Source: Thermoleophilaceae bacterium (GTDB lineage Bacteria > Actinomycetota > Thermoleophilia > Solirubrobacterales > Thermoleophilaceae). Taken from it: DNA of 51,009 nt. A program made the position numbers and the translations under genes. Below the pieces are notes generated by a model. The model searched no databases. It was given only the letters and a program-made list of their open reading frames with translations, and had not been told where the DNA came from. Positions 24,974 through 32,834 of the stretch are shown here, piece by piece; within the stretch, counting starts at the first letter, position 1, and every line of letters begins with the position of its first letter. The stretch covers positions 171,373 through 222,381 of the forward strand of contig JAUJNT010000004.1 of assembly GCA_030448005.1 (NCBI GenBank), given 5' to 3'.

Positions 24974-25216
24974 TCAGGAGGCGGGTGCGTGGTGGCCGAT
25001 CACGTGGCTCACCGTGCGACAGCCCGGGCAGGCGCCCACATGGGAGTCGCCGCTCAGGATGTCCTCGACCCGCTTGGGCAGCGGAGGCGGATCCTCGCCG
25101 CGTTCGCGCGCCTTGTCGGCGAGCGTTTCGAAGCGCGGCTCGTGCTCGTGCTTCTCGTAGGCGAGCGGGGTGCCACACCAAGGGCAGAACTGGGGCTGTG
25201 ACAGCGGCGCGACCAT
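24974..25216 (-). CDS. small zinc-ribbon protein (double CxxC)
   Basis: The product is 80 residues, with FCPWCGTPL near the start and ACPGCRTVSHVIGHH near the end. The two CxxC pairs are about 50 residues apart, and three His follow the second. The middle is charged and Pro-rich (ERGEDPPPLPKRVEDIL). It is a likely metal-binding protein of unknown function. The gene lies 26 bases after the transglutaminase-like gene on the same strand and is probably co-transcribed with it. No in-frame start exists between that gene's stop and ATG 25216. Confidence 0.75.
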   Translation of the reverse strand: MVAPLSQPQFCPWCGTPLAYEKHEHEPRFETLADKARERGEDPPPLPKRVEDILSGDSHVGACPGCRTVSHVIGHHAPAS

Positions 25217-25242
25217 GACCGGGCAGACGTTACAGAAGCCAG

Positions 25243-25917
25243 CTAGTTGAGGTTGGCGCGAAGCGAGCGCAACTCCACCTCGAGGGCGGTCTTCACCGTC
25301 TCGAGGACCGGAAGCGCAAGGCGCAGCTCGGCTGCGCGTATCGCCCGGGAGAAGTCGGCTCTGGCCGAGTAGGCGGCCACCAGGTTGGTGAGCATCCGCA
25401 GGGCCGTCTCGTGGTTGGTCCAGGGCCGCACGGCGTCCCGCGCCACCTCGGGTGCCGGCGCCCGGGCGATCAGGCCTCCGGCGAACGGGTCCAGCAGCAG
25501 CGGCGGGCTGGCACCGAAGTGCCCCACCAGGTAGTGGCCCGGCAGCCCCACACCGGCCAGCGGGATACCGGCGCGCCGGGCGGTCTCCACGTAGACCACC
25601 GACAAGAGGATCGGCAGGCCACGACGCGTGGCCAGCACCCGGTCGAGCATCGAGTTGTCCGGATGGTCGTAGCGGTCGCGATCGCCGAGGAAGCCGTGCC
25701 GCTCGCCCAGAACGAGACGGCAGGCCTGAGCGTGGGCCTCGGGAGAGTCCGTTGCGCTCGCGTCCCGGAGCTCCGCTCCCAGGCGGTCGAGCTGGGCCAC
25801 CGCGCCGTCCGCGTCCACGGGGCCGAACTCGCCCGCAAGCGCCAGGGCCAGCTGGTCGAGCGGGGGCTCCGCGCTGCCGGCAAGCGTCTCGAAGCTCGGG
25901 ATCGGCATACCGCGCAT
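25243..25917 (-). CDS. transglutaminase-like protein, SirB1 family
   Basis: The product is 224 residues. It has the SirB1 / Transglut_core2 pattern: YDHPDNSMLDRVLATRRGLP, then ILLSVVYVETARRAGIP, then GVGLPGHYLVGH and LLLDPFAGG. The catalytic Cys of true transglutaminases is absent, as is usual in this family, so a protein-binding or structural role is more likely than catalysis. The exact function is unknown. The C-terminal third (NHETALRMLTNLVAAYSARA) is a TPR-like helix pair, also typical. Starts at 25908, 25917 and 25932 are possible; 25917 gives the usual short N-terminus. It is divergent from the ABC-F gene with only about 25 bases between. Confidence 0.82.
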   Translation of the reverse strand: MRGMPIPSFETLAGSAEPPLDQLALALAGEFGPVDADGAVAQLDRLGAELRDASATDSPEAHAQACRLVLGERHGFLGDRDRYDHPDNSMLDRVLATRRGLPILLSVVYVETARRAGIPLAGVGLPGHYLVGHFGASPPLLLDPFAGGLIARAPAPEVARDAVRPWTNHETALRMLTNLVAAYSARADFSRAIRAAELRLALPVLETVKTALEVELRSLRANLN

Positions 25918-25926
25918 GTTGACGCC

Positions 25927-25932
25927 TAGCAT
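25927..25932 (+). promoter_or_regulatory. -10 box of the ABC-F gene
   Basis: TAGCAT ends ten bases before ATG 25943, which predicts a leader of only a few bases. The divergent transglutaminase gene must have its promoter in the same 25 bases, so the two overlap. Confidence 0.4.
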
Positions 25933-25942
25933 TGAGCGCCGC

Positions 25943-27874
25943 ATGGCAGTCGTGATCGCATCGGACCTCGGGAAGGACATGGCGGGCAAGCCCCTCCTGC
26001 GCGGGGCCTCGTTCAAGCTCGAGCGGCGCGAGCGCATGACGCTGTCGGGCCGCAACGGCTCGGGCAAGACGACCCTTCTGCGGATGCTGGCCGGAAGTGC
26101 CTCGATCGACCACGGCAACCTCAGGCTGCAGAAGGGCGCCAAGGTGGCCCTCTATGACCAACGCCCGCCGCGCGAGCGAGACCTCAGCCTGCGCGACTAC
26201 GTGCTATCCGGGGCAAAGGAGATCGTGGCGGTGGAGCGTGACCTCGCCCGGCTCGAGAAGGCGATGGCCGAAGGCGCGCACGACGAGCGCACGCTCAAGT
26301 CCTATGCCGCCGCGCAGGAGCGCCTCGAGAGCCACGGCGGCTACCGCTGGCGCGACGGCGCGATGGCCACGCTCCACGGGCTGGGTTTCCGGGAGGGCGA
26401 CCTCGACCGTCAGCTCTCCTCCTTCTCGGGCGGAGAGCTCACCCGTGGATCGCTCGCCCGCGTCCTAACGGGTGAGCCCGACCTGATCCTCCTCGACGAG
26501 CCCACCAACCACCTCGACATCGCCTCGCTGGAGTGGCTCGAGCAGCACCTCGTGGGGCTAGACGCGGCCATCGTCCTCGTGGCACACGATCGCTGGTTCC
26601 TGGAAGCGGTGGGCACGTCGGTGCTCGAGCTGGAAGCGGGCCGCGCCCGCTTCTTCGCGGGCCCGTGGCACGCGTGGCGCAAGGAACAGGCCGCGCGCGA
26701 GCTAGCGCTCGGCAGGGCGGTCGAGCGCCAGCAGGCCGAGATCGAGCGGCTCGAGCGGTTCGTCGAGCGCTTCCGGGCCAAGGCCACGAAGGCGCGCCAG
26801 GCCCAGTCGCGCGTCAAGCGCCTCGAGAAGATGCAGCGCATCGAGCCCGACCCCAGAGACGAGCGCACGCTCTCGTTCACCTTCAAGGAGCCCGAGCGCT
26901 CCGGGCGCGTGGTCTTCGAGCTCAGCGGCGCCAGGCTCGAGGTGCCTGGCCGCGTCCTGTTGGAGGACGCGGAGATGTGGCTCGAGCGCGGTGAGCACGT
27001 CATGCTCGTCGGCGCAAACGGCACGGGCAAGACCACGCTGATCGAGACGCTCGCGGGCAAGCGCCCGCTTCCGGAGGGCAAGCTGAGCACGGGCCACAAC
27101 GTCACCGTGGGGTACGTCTCCCAGCACGCCGAGGAGCTCTCGGGGGAGGGGTCGCTGCTCGATGCCACCCAGCGAGCCACCGGGCTCACGCCGGGCAAGG
27201 CGCGGGCGCTGCTCGGGCGCTTCCTGTTCTCCGGCGAGGACGCCCAGAAGCCGATCGCGGGCCTCTCTGGGGGCGAGCGCCGGCGCTTCTCGCTGGCGGT
27301 GCTCGTGAACTCCGGGGCGAACCTACTGGTGCTCGACGAGCCCACCAACCATCTCGACCTGGAGAGCCGCGAGGCGCTCGAGGACGCCCTGCGGGGCTTC
27401 CCGGGCTCCCTCCTGCTCGTCTCGCACGACCGCGCTCTGCTCGACGCCGTCGGCACCCGCACGCTAGCGATCGAGGATGGCGAGCTGCGCTCCTACGAGG
27501 GCAGCTGGGCAGAGTACGTGCAGGCGCGCGAGGCACGCCGCGCGGCGCAGGCGGCCAAGGCGGACGGCGGGAAGGCATCGGCGCCGCCCAACCGCGGCTC
27601 ATCGAAGGCGGCTCCGAAGGGCGAGGTGGAGAGGACCGCGAGTCCCGAGCCGGGCGGCCGCCCGAAGCCGTCCAAGAACGCGGTGAAGGCCCAGCGGGCT
27701 CTGGAGCGCGAGCTGGAAACCGCAGAGGCCGCGCTGCGGTCCCTCGAGGAGGAGCTGGCCGACCCCGCCGCGTGGGCGGATCAGGAGCAGTCGGCCGGAT
27801 CGAGCGAGCGCCACGCCAGGGCCAAGCGGCAGGTCGAGGAGCTCTACGCCCGCTGGGAGGCGGTCGCCGGGTAG
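25943..27874 (+). CDS. ABC-F family ATPase
   Basis: The protein is 643 residues and soluble, with two ATP-binding cassettes and no membrane part. Cassette 1 has Walker A SGRNGSGKTTLL, signature FSGGELTRGSLA and Walker B LILLDEPTNHLD. Cassette 2 has GANGTGKTTLIE, LSGGERRRFSLA and LLVLDEPTNHLD. Between them is the ABC-F linker (about 250-300), rich in charged helices (AEIERLERFVERFRAKATKA). The C-terminus (about 580-640) is a coiled coil (LERELETAEAALRSLEEELA) as in Uup/EttA-type proteins. These act on the ribosome, as translation factors or antibiotic-protection proteins. Which subclass this belongs to cannot be told by eye. ATG 25943 was chosen because the first cassette begins at once. Confidence 0.92.
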   Translation: MAVVIASDLGKDMAGKPLLRGASFKLERRERMTLSGRNGSGKTTLLRMLAGSASIDHGNLRLQKGAKVALYDQRPPRERDLSLRDYVLSGAKEIVAVERDLARLEKAMAEGAHDERTLKSYAAAQERLESHGGYRWRDGAMATLHGLGFREGDLDRQLSSFSGGELTRGSLARVLTGEPDLILLDEPTNHLDIASLEWLEQHLVGLDAAIVLVAHDRWFLEAVGTSVLELEAGRARFFAGPWHAWRKEQAARELALGRAVERQQAEIERLERFVERFRAKATKARQAQSRVKRLEKMQRIEPDPRDERTLSFTFKEPERSGRVVFELSGARLEVPGRVLLEDAEMWLERGEHVMLVGANGTGKTTLIETLAGKRPLPEGKLSTGHNVTVGYVSQHAEELSGEGSLLDATQRATGLTPGKARALLGRFLFSGEDAQKPIAGLSGGERRRFSLAVLVNSGANLLVLDEPTNHLDLESREALEDALRGFPGSLLLVSHDRALLDAVGTRTLAIEDGELRSYEGSWAEYVQAREARRAAQAAKADGGKASAPPNRGSSKAAPKGEVERTASPEPGGRPKPSKNAVKAQRALERELETAEAALRSLEEELADPAAWADQEQSAGSSERHARAKRQVEELYARWEAVAG

Positions 27875-27895
27875 GTCCTCGGAGCGCGGCAGTTC

Positions 27896-29104
27896 TCAGT
27901 GGCCCTCGGGAAGTTGGCAGTTCACCTGGTAGATGGAGGTGAAGCCGGTGTCGAAGCCGTGCCGCGCCGCCCGCAGGTAGAGGCGCCACACCCGGACGCG
28001 CTCCGGTCCCGCCAGTCGCGTGGCCTCCTCGAGCCGTTCGTCGAGCCTTCGCGCCCAGTGGCGCAGCGTCTCGGAGTAGTCGCCCGGGAAGCCCTCGATG
28101 TGGTCGGCCCGGAAGCCCGCCCGCTCGAGTTCCTTCAGCACCCGCCAGAGCTGCAGCGGCTGGGCGTCGGGAAACACGAACCGATCCGAGAAGGGCCCGG
28201 CCGGCGAATGGCTCAGCGTGGCGATGCCGTGGTTGAGCAGTCGCCCGCCCGGTCGCAGCAGGTCGGCAAGCTGCCGTGCGTAGAGGTCGATCCTCTCCTC
28301 TCCCACGTGCTCGACCATGCCGATGCTCGCGATCGCGTCGAACCTCTCGCCGCGTAGCTCGCGGTAGTCGGCAACCCGGATGTCCACTCGCGCGGAGAGC
28401 CCCGCCTCGGCCGCCCGCTCCCTGGCAAGCACCGCCTGCGGCTCGGAGACCGTGATGCCCACCACCTCTGCGCCGTGCCTCTCAGCCGCGTGAATGGCGA
28501 AGCTGCCCCAGCCGCAACCCACGTCGAGGACGCGGTCCCCCTCCTTCAGGCCGAGCTTGGTGCAGACCATCTCGAGCTTTGTCTCCTGGGCCTCCTCGAG
28601 CGTGGTCGCGCCCCGGGAGAAGATGCCACAGCTGTAGGTCATCGAGCGGTCCAAGAAGAGAGCGAAGAACTCGTTCGAGACGTCGTAGTGGTGTCGCACC
28701 GCCCTCGCGTCGCGCGAGACGCTGTGACGCTCACCCCGCAGGCGCAGCTCGGCGGCCGGGCGCCGCGGGGGACGCGAGATCCCGCAGGCGCGCACGGCAG
28801 CGAGCGCGAGCCGCGCCCGCCGGCGCCGGCCAAGCGGCGGAGGCTGCCAGGTTCCGAGAAGGCGGATCACTCCGTCGAGGTCGTCCACGTGGAGCACCCC
28901 CGTGGTGTAGGCGCGGCTGAGGCCGAGCTGTCCGGGGGCCAGGAGGCAGTGGGCGACGGCAGCCGGTGAGCGCAGCATGAAGACCGGGCCGTCACCGCTC
29001 GTGCCGGGCACTTCGGTGTCGTCCCAGAAGCGCACTCCGAACGGCCGCTCGGGAAGGGCGCGCTCAAGCTCCTCACGCAAGGGCGCGGTTCGAGCGAATG
29101 GCAT
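27896..29104 (-). CDS. cfa: cyclopropane-fatty-acyl-phospholipid synthase family methyltransferase
   Basis: The product is 402 residues. The N-terminal third is the lipid-binding part of the Cfa/CMAS family. The methyltransferase core begins near 140 with YDVSNEFFALFLDRSMTYSC, a family hallmark. The SAM site VLDVGCGWGSFAIHAAE and the active-site region with SIGMVEHVG follow. The enzyme adds a methylene group from SAM across double bonds of membrane phospholipid acyl chains. The end (ARHGFDTGFTSIYQVNCQLP) is typical. TAGGCT lies six bases before ATG 29104 and no ribosome-binding site is seen. It converges on the ABC-F gene, 22 bases away. Confidence 0.93.
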   Translation of the reverse strand: MPFARTAPLREELERALPERPFGVRFWDDTEVPGTSGDGPVFMLRSPAAVAHCLLAPGQLGLSRAYTTGVLHVDDLDGVIRLLGTWQPPPLGRRRRARLALAAVRACGISRPPRRPAAELRLRGERHSVSRDARAVRHHYDVSNEFFALFLDRSMTYSCGIFSRGATTLEEAQETKLEMVCTKLGLKEGDRVLDVGCGWGSFAIHAAERHGAEVVGITVSEPQAVLARERAAEAGLSARVDIRVADYRELRGERFDAIASIGMVEHVGEERIDLYARQLADLLRPGGRLLNHGIATLSHSPAGPFSDRFVFPDAQPLQLWRVLKELERAGFRADHIEGFPGDYSETLRHWARRLDERLEEATRLAGPERVRVWRLYLRAARHGFDTGFTSIYQVNCQLPEGH

Positions 29105-29110
29105 CGGGCG

Positions 29111-29116
29111 AGCCTA
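29111..29116 (-). promoter_or_regulatory. -10 box of cfa, leaderless spacing
   Basis: TAGGCT on the minus strand ends six bases before ATG 29104. No -35 consensus is seen 17-18 bases upstream. Confidence 0.5.
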
Positions 29117-29159
29117 CCTCCGGACCGCCGGCGGCATCCGTTCGCGGGCAGCGCGAACG

Positions 29160-30326
29160 CTAAGAGGGGCGCGATACCAGGCTCAACCCGCCGCCGGGCT
29201 CCACCGAGACGGCGCATCGGCCCTCGATCAGCTCGCGCAGCTCGTCGCCGATCAGCTCGCGGCGCCACCCTCGGAGGGCCCGCACGCCGTCGTCCTCACC
29301 GCTGCGCTGCAGCGCCGCCACCAGCGCGGCCAGCTCGCCCTGTGTCGCGATCAACTCGGTGGCGATGCCGCTGTCCAGCGAGCGCTGGCGCACGAGCGCC
29401 TGCGCGAGCGACACGAGCGGCGCGGCGCGGGAGTCGCGCTTGGCGGCGTGGGGAGGCGGGGGAGGAGGATCTTCGTTTCGGCCGGCGGCGATCTCCTCGA
29501 GCAGCTCGGCCCCTCGGCGGTGGAGGGTCTGCTGGGGCAGGCCTCTGATGTTCTCCAACGCGGCGCGGTTACCCGGAGTGCGCCGCGCGAGCTCGACGAG
29601 CGTCTGGTCGGGAACCACGAAGGGGGGCGGGCGGTCCATCTCGCGGGCCAGCCGGTCGCGCCACTCGCAGAGCCGGCGCGCTACCGCGCGGCCCTGGGCG
29701 TCGAGGCGGGTCAGCTTCGGAAGGCGCTCGTAGGAGCGCTCCGCGCTGCGCTCGTCACGCGACTCCTCCACGACGACGCACTCCTCGCGCGCCCACTCGA
29801 GCCGTCCGCGCTCCCGTAGCCTCCTCTCGATCTCCTGTCCGAGGGCCAGAAGGCAGCGGGCGTCGTCGGCCGCGTAGCCGAGCTGCTTCTCCGTCAGGGG
29901 CCGCTTGTCCCAGCGGGTGAAGCCCTCGCCGCCCTTGAGCGTCACGCCGAGCGCCCTTCGCACGAGCGACTCGTAGCCCTCCTGGTTCCCGAACCCGAGG
30001 AAGCCCGCAGCCACCTGCGTGTCGAACACATGCGTCACGTCGGTGGCCCAGGTGCGCCGCAGTATCGCCACGTCCTGCCGTCCGGCGTGCACGATCACCT
30101 CGACCTCGGGGTCTGCGAGGACGCGCGCGAGGGGCTCGAAGTCGGGCACCGCTCGCTCGTCCAGGGGGTCGAGCACATCGGTGCGCACGCCCTCGGGCGC
30201 TCCGGCATCCGCCACCGCCACCTGCACGAGACAGAGCTGCGCCTGATAGCGGCGCTCCGAGACGAACTCCGTGTCTATCGCGAGGCGCCCGTCGTGCCTG
30301 GCGCGCTCGGCTATCTCCCGGGTCAC
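29160..30326 (-). CDS. rnd: ribonuclease D
   Basis: This 3'-5' exoribonuclease acts on tRNA and other stable RNA ends. The DEDD catalytic residues are visible: LAIDTEFVSER (D, E), VIVHAGRQDVAIL (D) and LGYAADDARCLL (Y, D). Two HRDC-type helical regions follow, one with FVVPDQTLVELARRTPGNRA near 240-300 and a second near the end. A poly-Pro linker lies between. I chose GTG 30326 (388 residues) because TAGATT lies seven bases before it and the fold starts directly after. A GTG at 30383 is open in frame and would add 19 residues. Confidence 0.9.
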   Translation of the reverse strand: MTREIAERARHDGRLAIDTEFVSERRYQAQLCLVQVAVADAGAPEGVRTDVLDPLDERAVPDFEPLARVLADPEVEVIVHAGRQDVAILRRTWATDVTHVFDTQVAAGFLGFGNQEGYESLVRRALGVTLKGGEGFTRWDKRPLTEKQLGYAADDARCLLALGQEIERRLRERGRLEWAREECVVVEESRDERSAERSYERLPKLTRLDAQGRAVARRLCEWRDRLAREMDRPPPFVVPDQTLVELARRTPGNRAALENIRGLPQQTLHRRGAELLEEIAAGRNEDPPPPPPHAAKRDSRAAPLVSLAQALVRQRSLDSGIATELIATQGELAALVAALQRSGEDDGVRALRGWRRELIGDELRELIEGRCAVSVEPGGGLSLVSRPS

Positions 30327-30333
30327 GCGATCG

Positions 30334-30339
30334 AATCTA
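30334..30339 (-). promoter_or_regulatory. -10 box of rnd, leaderless spacing
   Basis: TAGATT on the minus strand ends seven bases before GTG 30326 and supports that start over the GTG at 30383. Confidence 0.5.
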
Positions 30340-30410
30340 CTCGGTAGCGCCGGGCCGGTGACCGGGCCTTCCGCGCGAACCACCCGCCCCGGGCCGCCGG
30401 CGATGCGGCG

Positions 30411-30614
30411 CTACCGGCGCTCGCTCGGCGCCCCGTCGGCGCGCCCCAGCCTGCGCTCAGTGAGCCGCCGCCGCACGTTCCACGCAAGCCGGCGGAGGAG
30501 ATAGGAGACGAGGTCGGCGACCACGCTCCAGAGGTGGCCGAGGGGACCGCTCACGAGCCACGCCGTCAGGCGCTCGAGCGGGCCGCGAGTGAGCGGGGGG
30601 CAGGGAGCGCGCAC
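30411..30614 (-). CDS. small basic amphipathic protein, hypothetical
   Basis: The predicted protein is 67 residues: a hydrophobic/amphipathic middle (LTAWLVSGPLGHLWSVVADL then VSYLLRRLAW) and a very basic C-terminus (NVRRRLTERRLGRA). This looks like a small membrane-associated protein. No family is recognised. It starts with GTG 30614, divergent from tig, and ends about 85 bases before the rnd start. The coding case rests on the plausible hydrophobic pattern and on its position only, because shadow frames are long in this DNA. Confidence 0.45.
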   Translation of the reverse strand: MRAPCPPLTRGPLERLTAWLVSGPLGHLWSVVADLVSYLLRRLAWNVRRRLTERRLGRADGAPSERR

Positions 30615-30626
30615 GGTTGGCCACGC

Positions 30627-30632
30627 TATCGT
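30627..30632 (+). promoter_or_regulatory. -10 box of tig
   Basis: TATCGT ends 11 bases before ATG 30644, which predicts a leader of about four bases. No ribosome-binding site is seen. Confidence 0.4.
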
Positions 30633-30643
30633 CCGGCGCCTCC

Positions 30644-32053
30644 ATGGCAGCCGTCAAGACCACCACCAAGGAGCTCGGCGACTCGCGCGTTCGCGTCGAG
30701 GTCGAGGTCGGCCCCGAAGCCCTCGAGCGCGAGTTGGCCGGTGCGGCCGGCGAGATCGGGCGCGAGATGAAGGTGCCCGGTTTCCGCAAGGGAAAGGTGC
30801 CATCGCAGGTGGTGCTACAGCAGGTCGGACGCGACGCCGTGCTCGACGAGGCGGTGCGCCGCGGAATGCCCGCGTGGTACGAGGAGGCGGTGCAGGGAGC
30901 CGGGATCTCCACGGTCGGCGACCCGGCGCTCGAGCTCGCCGGCCTTCCCGAGAAGGGCGCGCCGCTGGCGTTCTCCTTCGAGGTAGGCGTGCTACCCACC
31001 GCCAGGCTCGGGGAGTACAAGGGAGTCGAGGTGGGCCGCCGCGAGCCGGCCGTCCCGGAGGACCAGGTCGCGGCCGAGCTCGAGCGCCTACGCGAGTCGC
31101 TCGCATCGCTCGAGACGGTCGATAGCGAGGCGGCCACAGGTGACTTCACGATCATCGACTTCGAGGGCGAGGTCGATGGCGAGCCCTTCGAGGGTGGCGA
31201 GGCGCGGGGCTTTGCCTACGAGCTCGGATCGGAGCGGCTGATCCCGGGATTCGACGAAGGGCTCGCCGGCGCCCGGGCGGGAGAAGAGCGGCAGGTGAGC
31301 GCCAGCTTCCCCGAGGACTACCCCGGTGAGCATCTCGCCGGGAAGGAGGCCCGGTTTGCGGTCTCGGTGAAGGAGGTCAAGGAGAAGCGCCTTCCCGAGC
31401 TCGATGACGACTTCGCGGTCGAGGCGGGAGGCTTCGACTCGCTCGAGGAGCTGCGCAAGGACATCGAGGATCGCCTGCGCCACGCCCACGAAGTCGAGAT
31501 CGAGAACGAGTTCCGCGAGGCCGCCGTCGATGCCGTGGCGGCGCGCGCCTCGATCGAGGTGCCACGCGACCTCGTCCACGCCAAGGCCCACGAGATGTGG
31601 CAGGTCACCGTCCGGCGCCTCCGGCAGCAGGGGCTCGACCCCGCCACCTATCTGCAGGTGACGGGCAAGAACGAGGAGGAGCTGGTGGTGGAGGCCGAGC
31701 CCGACGCCGAGCGCGCGCTACGGCGCGAGAGCGTCCTCACCGCGGTCATCGAGGCGGAGGGAATAGAGGTCACCGAGGACGAGATGCTCGATGCCCTGCG
31801 CCATGCTTCCGCCCAGCCGGGCACGCCCGCCCCGAGCGAGAAGGCGCTGCGCCGATCGCTGAAGAAGGCCCGCGACCGCGGTTCTGATGAGCCACTTCGC
31901 CAGGACATCGCGATGCGCAAGGCCGTGGACGTGATCGTGGAGCACGCGAAGGCGATCCCGGCCGAGCAGGCCCAGGCGCGGGAGGAGCTGTGGACGCCCG
32001 AGAAGGAGAAGGGCAAGGCGTCCGGAGAGCTCTGGACGCCGGGCTCCGACTAG
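30644..32053 (+). CDS. tig: trigger factor
   Basis: The chaperone is 469 residues. It binds the ribosome exit tunnel and holds new chains. The ribosome-binding tail contains the signature VPGFRKGKVP near residue 46. The FKBP-type peptidyl-prolyl isomerase domain is at about 160-245 (FEGEVDGEPFEGG, LIPGFDEGLAGARAGE). The helical substrate cradle follows to about 430. The C-terminus is charged and contains the motif ELWTP twice, at about 448-452 and 462-466. This short tail is not part of the described fold. It is the first gene of the tig-clpP-clpX block and the distance to clpP is 158 bases. ATG 30644 was preferred to an upstream in-frame start at 30617. Confidence 0.96.
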   Translation: MAAVKTTTKELGDSRVRVEVEVGPEALERELAGAAGEIGREMKVPGFRKGKVPSQVVLQQVGRDAVLDEAVRRGMPAWYEEAVQGAGISTVGDPALELAGLPEKGAPLAFSFEVGVLPTARLGEYKGVEVGRREPAVPEDQVAAELERLRESLASLETVDSEAATGDFTIIDFEGEVDGEPFEGGEARGFAYELGSERLIPGFDEGLAGARAGEERQVSASFPEDYPGEHLAGKEARFAVSVKEVKEKRLPELDDDFAVEAGGFDSLEELRKDIEDRLRHAHEVEIENEFREAAVDAVAARASIEVPRDLVHAKAHEMWQVTVRRLRQQGLDPATYLQVTGKNEEELVVEAEPDAERALRRESVLTAVIEAEGIEVTEDEMLDALRHASAQPGTPAPSEKALRRSLKKARDRGSDEPLRQDIAMRKAVDVIVEHAKAIPAEQAQAREELWTPEKEKGKASGELWTPGSD

Positions 32054-32133
32054 GCCGAGAGTCGCTTGCGAGGGCCCGGCATCGCCTTCGAAACCCCTCC
32101 CGGCGCACCCCCCGGACGCCGAAACCCCATTGC

Positions 32134-32139
32134 TAGACT
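32134..32139 (+). promoter_or_regulatory. candidate -10 box of clpP
   Basis: TAGACT lies 72 bases before ATG 32212 in the tig-clpP gap. It would give a leader of about 65 bases. No -35 consensus is seen. Confidence 0.35.
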
Positions 32140-32211
32140 CAGCCCACGCCGGCGGCCCGGACAGACGCGCCGGAAGGAATCCGTCCGAGCAAGCGAAACA
32201 GATCGAGAGCA

Positions 32212-32796
32212 ATGAGCCCACTGGTCCCGATGGTCGTCGAGCAAACCTCTCGCGGAGAGCGCGCTTTCGACATCTACTCACGCCTGCTGAACGAGCGCAT
32301 CGTGTTCCTCGGCACGCCCGTTACCGATGAGATCGCAAACCTCATCGTGGCGCAGCTTCTGCACCTGGAGTCCGAGGATCCGGACAAGGACATCTCCATC
32401 TACATCAACTCGCCGGGCGGCTCGGTGTATGCGGGACTCGCGATCTACGACACGATGCAGTTCATCAAGCCAGACGTGCAGACCATTTGCGTCGGCATCG
32501 CGATGTCCATGGGGGCGCTGCTGCTCTCAGGCGGTGCGGAGAGCAAGCGGATGGCGCTGCCCAACGCGAAGATCCTGATCCACCAGGTCTCATCCAGCTT
32601 CCAGGGTCAGGCCACCGACATCGAGATCCACGCCAAGGAGATCATCGACGTGCGGCAGAAGCTCGACGAGATCCTCGCCAAGCACACCGGCCAGGACCTC
32701 GAGAAGGTGGCCAAGGACACCGAGCGCGACTACTTCATGAGTGCCGAGGAGGCCAAGGAGTACAACCTCATCGACCGGGTGATCTCGAAGCACTAG
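32212..32796 (+). CDS. clpP: ATP-dependent Clp protease proteolytic subunit
   Basis: The subunit is 194 residues. The catalytic triad is complete: Ser99 in [13 protein letters not shown], His124 in ILIHQVSS and Asp173 in [13 protein letters not shown]. The family opening ([20 protein letters not shown]) is present. ClpP forms a barrel of 14 subunits and degrades proteins fed by ClpX, encoded 38 bases downstream. Only one clpP is present here. Many actinobacteria have a clpP1-clpP2 pair in tandem, so a second copy may lie elsewhere. The start follows a weak GAGAG. Confidence 0.97.
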   Translation: MSPLVPMVVEQTSRGERAFDIYSRLLNERIVFLGTPVTDEIANLIVAQLLHLESEDPDKDISIYINSPGGSVYAGLAIYDTMQFIKPDVQTICVGIAMSMGALLLSGGAESKRMALPNAKILIHQVSSSFQGQATDIEIHAKEIIDVRQKLDEILAKHTGQDLEKVAKDTERDYFMSAEEAKEYNLIDRVISKH

Positions 32797-32834
32797 CTCC
32801 TGGGTCTCACGGCCCTCCACGAGGGAGTAGAGAC

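Noticed and set aside
25217-25245. Extra CxxC (CNVC) upstream of the second zinc-ribbon gene
   Set aside because: It is in frame but lies before ATG 25216 with no start codon available, so it is not part of the protein.
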